A DNA stretch of 9,048 nucleotides, taken from assembly GCF_946477055.1 (NCBI RefSeq), contig NZ_CAMKXG010000141.1, positions 1 to 9,048 on the forward strand, given 5' to 3'. The stretch comes from Lonsdalea britannica (GTDB lineage Bacteria; Pseudomonadota; Gammaproteobacteria; Enterobacterales; Enterobacteriaceae). The stretch's first letter is position 1. Every line of letters begins with the position of its first letter. A model generated the notes under the pieces. That model made no database searches. It was not told the DNA's origin and saw only the letters and a program-made list of their open reading frames with translations. Both the position numbers and the translations under genes were made by a program. This document shows, one piece after another, positions 7,935 through 9,048 of the stretch.

Positions 7935-8744
7935 TTACTCTTCGCCCCCAATTTCCATGTAGATATCTTGTTGTTGCCCTTCCCGTTCGACGGTCAGGGT
8001 AAAGGTGTGAATTTCCGGTATCCGCTCCATGGCGGTTTTCGCCTGCGCTTCATCACGCAAATCCAGCCCGTTCAGGGCGATGACCACATCGCGCTCCTGC
8101 AGCCCGACCCGGTAAAAGACGTCGGGATGCCGACCCGGCGAGATGCGGTATCCGCTTAATTTGTTGTCGTTGATCAGCGGCGAGAGCTCAAGGTAGTCGC
8201 TAATCGGCGATGAAGGCCGCGGCTGGAGCTGCTGCAAAGCGGCCGTGTCGGTCTGGGTCTCTTCACCGCCGGACTGTTCGTACAATCGCAGAACCTCGTG
8301 TCGCCCCTGATAGAGCAGAACCACGCTGTCGGCGTGGATCGCCACCAGTTTGGCGTCGTCGTAGGGCAGAGATTCGTTGGTGCTACAGCTAAACTGTTGG
8401 TTATCTTTGCTGAAGATAGCGATTGAATGCGCGGCGTCCTGACTAAGCAGTACGCCCGTCAGCGCCAGGTGCAAGGAAGACAGCGGCAGCGCATCGGGAC
8501 GCTCGGCGTCCAGCTCGGGAGCCTCGGCTTTTTCGGGTACAACGCCAAACAGCGAGAAGTCGGATGGGATCTCAGGAGAGGAAGATGGCGGAGGTGTCGC
8601 CGGTCGCGCGACAGCCGGCAGCGGCGCCGGATCACGATGTTGAAACAACGATGCCATCTGCAGAACGGTCAACAGCAGAAACAGCGCCAGCAGGCCCCGT
8701 CTGAGCGTCCGTGACGTCAACGATGGCAATTTTACTTTATCCAT
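7935..8744 (-). CDS. outC: OutC, inner-membrane protein linking platform and secretin
   Basis: OutC (GspC) is a bitopic inner-membrane protein. In the family its periplasmic HR domain contacts the N0 domain of the secretin, and its PDZ domain takes part in substrate recognition. From the ATG at 8744 it has 269 residues, the usual size. The order is a short cytoplasmic stretch with R12, R15 and R16, one membrane helix (about 17-34), a Pro/Ala/Ser-rich linker (about 39-60), the HR domain (about 62-155, starting D-F-S-L-F-G-V and containing L-A-L-T-G-V and Y-Q-G-R-H-E-V), a Gln-rich connector, and a PDZ domain (about 185-265, with Y-R-V-G-L-Q and A-L-N-G-L-D-L-R-D). Cys120 is the only cysteine and is periplasmic. 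The frame is open back to 8867, but those 41 extra residues are unlike GspC. ATG 8753 is a possible alternative start. Neither start has a good ribosome binding site. Confidence 0.95.
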   Translation of the reverse strand: MDKVKLPSLTSRTLRRGLLALFLLLTVLQMASLFQHRDPAPLPAVARPATPPPSSSPEIPSDFSLFGVVPEKAEAPELDAERPDALPLSSLHLALTGVLLSQDAAHSIAIFSKDNQQFSCSTNESLPYDDAKLVAIHADSVVLLYQGRHEVLRLYEQSGGEETQTDTAALQQLQPRPSSPISDYLELSPLINDNKLSGYRISPGRHPDVFYRVGLQERDVVIALNGLDLRDEAQAKTAMERIPEIHTFTLTVEREGQQQDIYMEIGGEE

Positions 8745-9048
8745 GAGAAACATTATCCCTATGCCCCCGGCAACGATGCTCTGCCGATCCATCAAAGCCA
8801 TTTCGGCCCTGTCGTCACCCCTCAGGCTATCCATTCCCCCGAGAAAAAAACGGGTATATGATGCCACGAACAGCCGAATTAAGGAACGCCCCTCTTAGCG
8901 TCCCCCCTCGCGATATCAGGGTGTTAACGTCGAAATGCGAACCTTCGCGCAACGCTGGCGCTCGGCACATCCAAAGCGAGTCAGAAAGGACGCGACTGAA
9001 TGATATTTAAGGAAAAAATGTGGACAGCACACCGGAAGTAACCTCATC
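8745..9048. other. Non-coding region upstream of the out operon
   Basis: These 304 bases hold no gene I can support. On the minus strand a frame entering from the window edge stops at 9009-9007 after 13 codons, ending T-F-F-P. It could be the end of an upstream gene but is too short to judge. An imperfect hairpin (8883-8889 with 8898-8904, six of seven pairs) and a short inverted repeat C-C-C-G/C-G-G-G around an A tract (8838-8854) are present but weak. The region probably carries the operon promoter and untranslated leader. In soft-rot bacteria the out operon is controlled by KdgR and other regulators of pectinase genes, but I cannot identify a convincing KdgR operator here. Confidence 0.5.
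8853..8882 (-). promoter_or_regulatory. Weak candidate sigma-70 promoter for the out operon
   Basis: On the minus strand TTAATT (8882-8877) and TATACC (8858-8853) are separated by 18 bases. Each matches the consensus hexamer only partly, and another reading of the -10 region (CATATA, 16-base spacer) is equally possible. If used, it would give a leader of about 100 bases before the outC ATG. This is the most promoter-like stretch between 8745 and 9048, but the evidence is slight. Confidence 0.22.

Noticed and set aside
7400..8002. A 200-codon open frame on the plus strand across the outC-outD junction.
   Set aside because: It is antisense to two well-supported genes, its translation is His/Arg/Gln-rich with no recognisable domain, and such frames are common opposite GC-rich genes.
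8739..8760. A GAAAC-containing stretch near the outC start as a possible KdgR operator.
   Set aside because: Only one half resembles the KdgR palindrome; the second half (TTTC) is missing at the right distance.
8745..8867. Extension of outC upstream to 8867, adding 41 residues.
   Set aside because: The extra residues do not resemble a GspC N-terminus, which is a short cytoplasmic stretch before the membrane helix; starting at 8744 gives the normal length.
8883..8904. Imperfect hairpin as a possible terminator for an upstream gene.
   Set aside because: A seven-base stem with one mismatch and no following T tract on either strand; not a credible intrinsic terminator.
9000..9041. A 13-codon frame on the plus strand starting ATG-ATA-TTT.
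   Set aside because: Too short, with no family signal; an AAGGA occurs inside it but the following ATG gives only seven codons.
8916..9047. A 43-codon frame on the minus strand starting with ATG at 9047.
   Set aside because: No ribosome binding site can be seen because the window ends there, the composition is Cys- and Arg-rich without a recognisable motif, and a competing frame in the same place is equally open at the edge.

Overview
The window holds the first two-thirds of a type II secretion system (T2SS) operon of the out/gsp type, read entirely from the minus strand. In order of transcription (right to left) it contains outC, outD, outE, outF, outG, outH, outI, outJ, outK and the first three codons of outL. 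The remaining expected genes (rest of outL, outM, the prepilin peptidase gene outO) would lie beyond position 1. The base composition is GC-rich (roughly 58-60% by eye). The gene order is canonical, and the OutC and OutD sequences are of the plant-associated soft-rot type (Dickeya/Pectobacterium/Brenneria relatives in Enterobacterales). This points to a gammaproteobacterium of the Pectobacteriaceae or a close relative; I cannot name the species.

Layout: 8745-9048 is a 304-base non-coding region upstream of outC, with at best a weak promoter. From 8744 to 1 the genes are packed with almost no spacing. D/E, H/I and J/K overlap by 4 bases, G/H by 1 base and I/J by 11 bases, and the K/L boundary is also a 4-base overlap. 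The probable C/D boundary and the E/F boundary leave 1 base. The only true gap is 29 bases between outF and outG, the major pseudopilin gene, which has its own clear ribosome binding site.

How the parts work together: OutE (cytoplasmic ATPase) acts with the inner-membrane platform (OutF here; OutL and OutM outside the window) to assemble a periplasmic pseudopilus of OutG, tipped by OutH, OutI, OutJ and OutK. This drives folded periplasmic proteins through the outer-membrane secretin OutD. OutC links the inner-membrane platform to the secretin and helps select substrates.

I see no new system here. The main departures from the ordinary pattern are a serine-rich insertion of about 61 residues in the OutD N3 domain, a lipobox-like motif in the OutD signal peptide, and an acidic, serine-rich C-terminal tail on OutJ.
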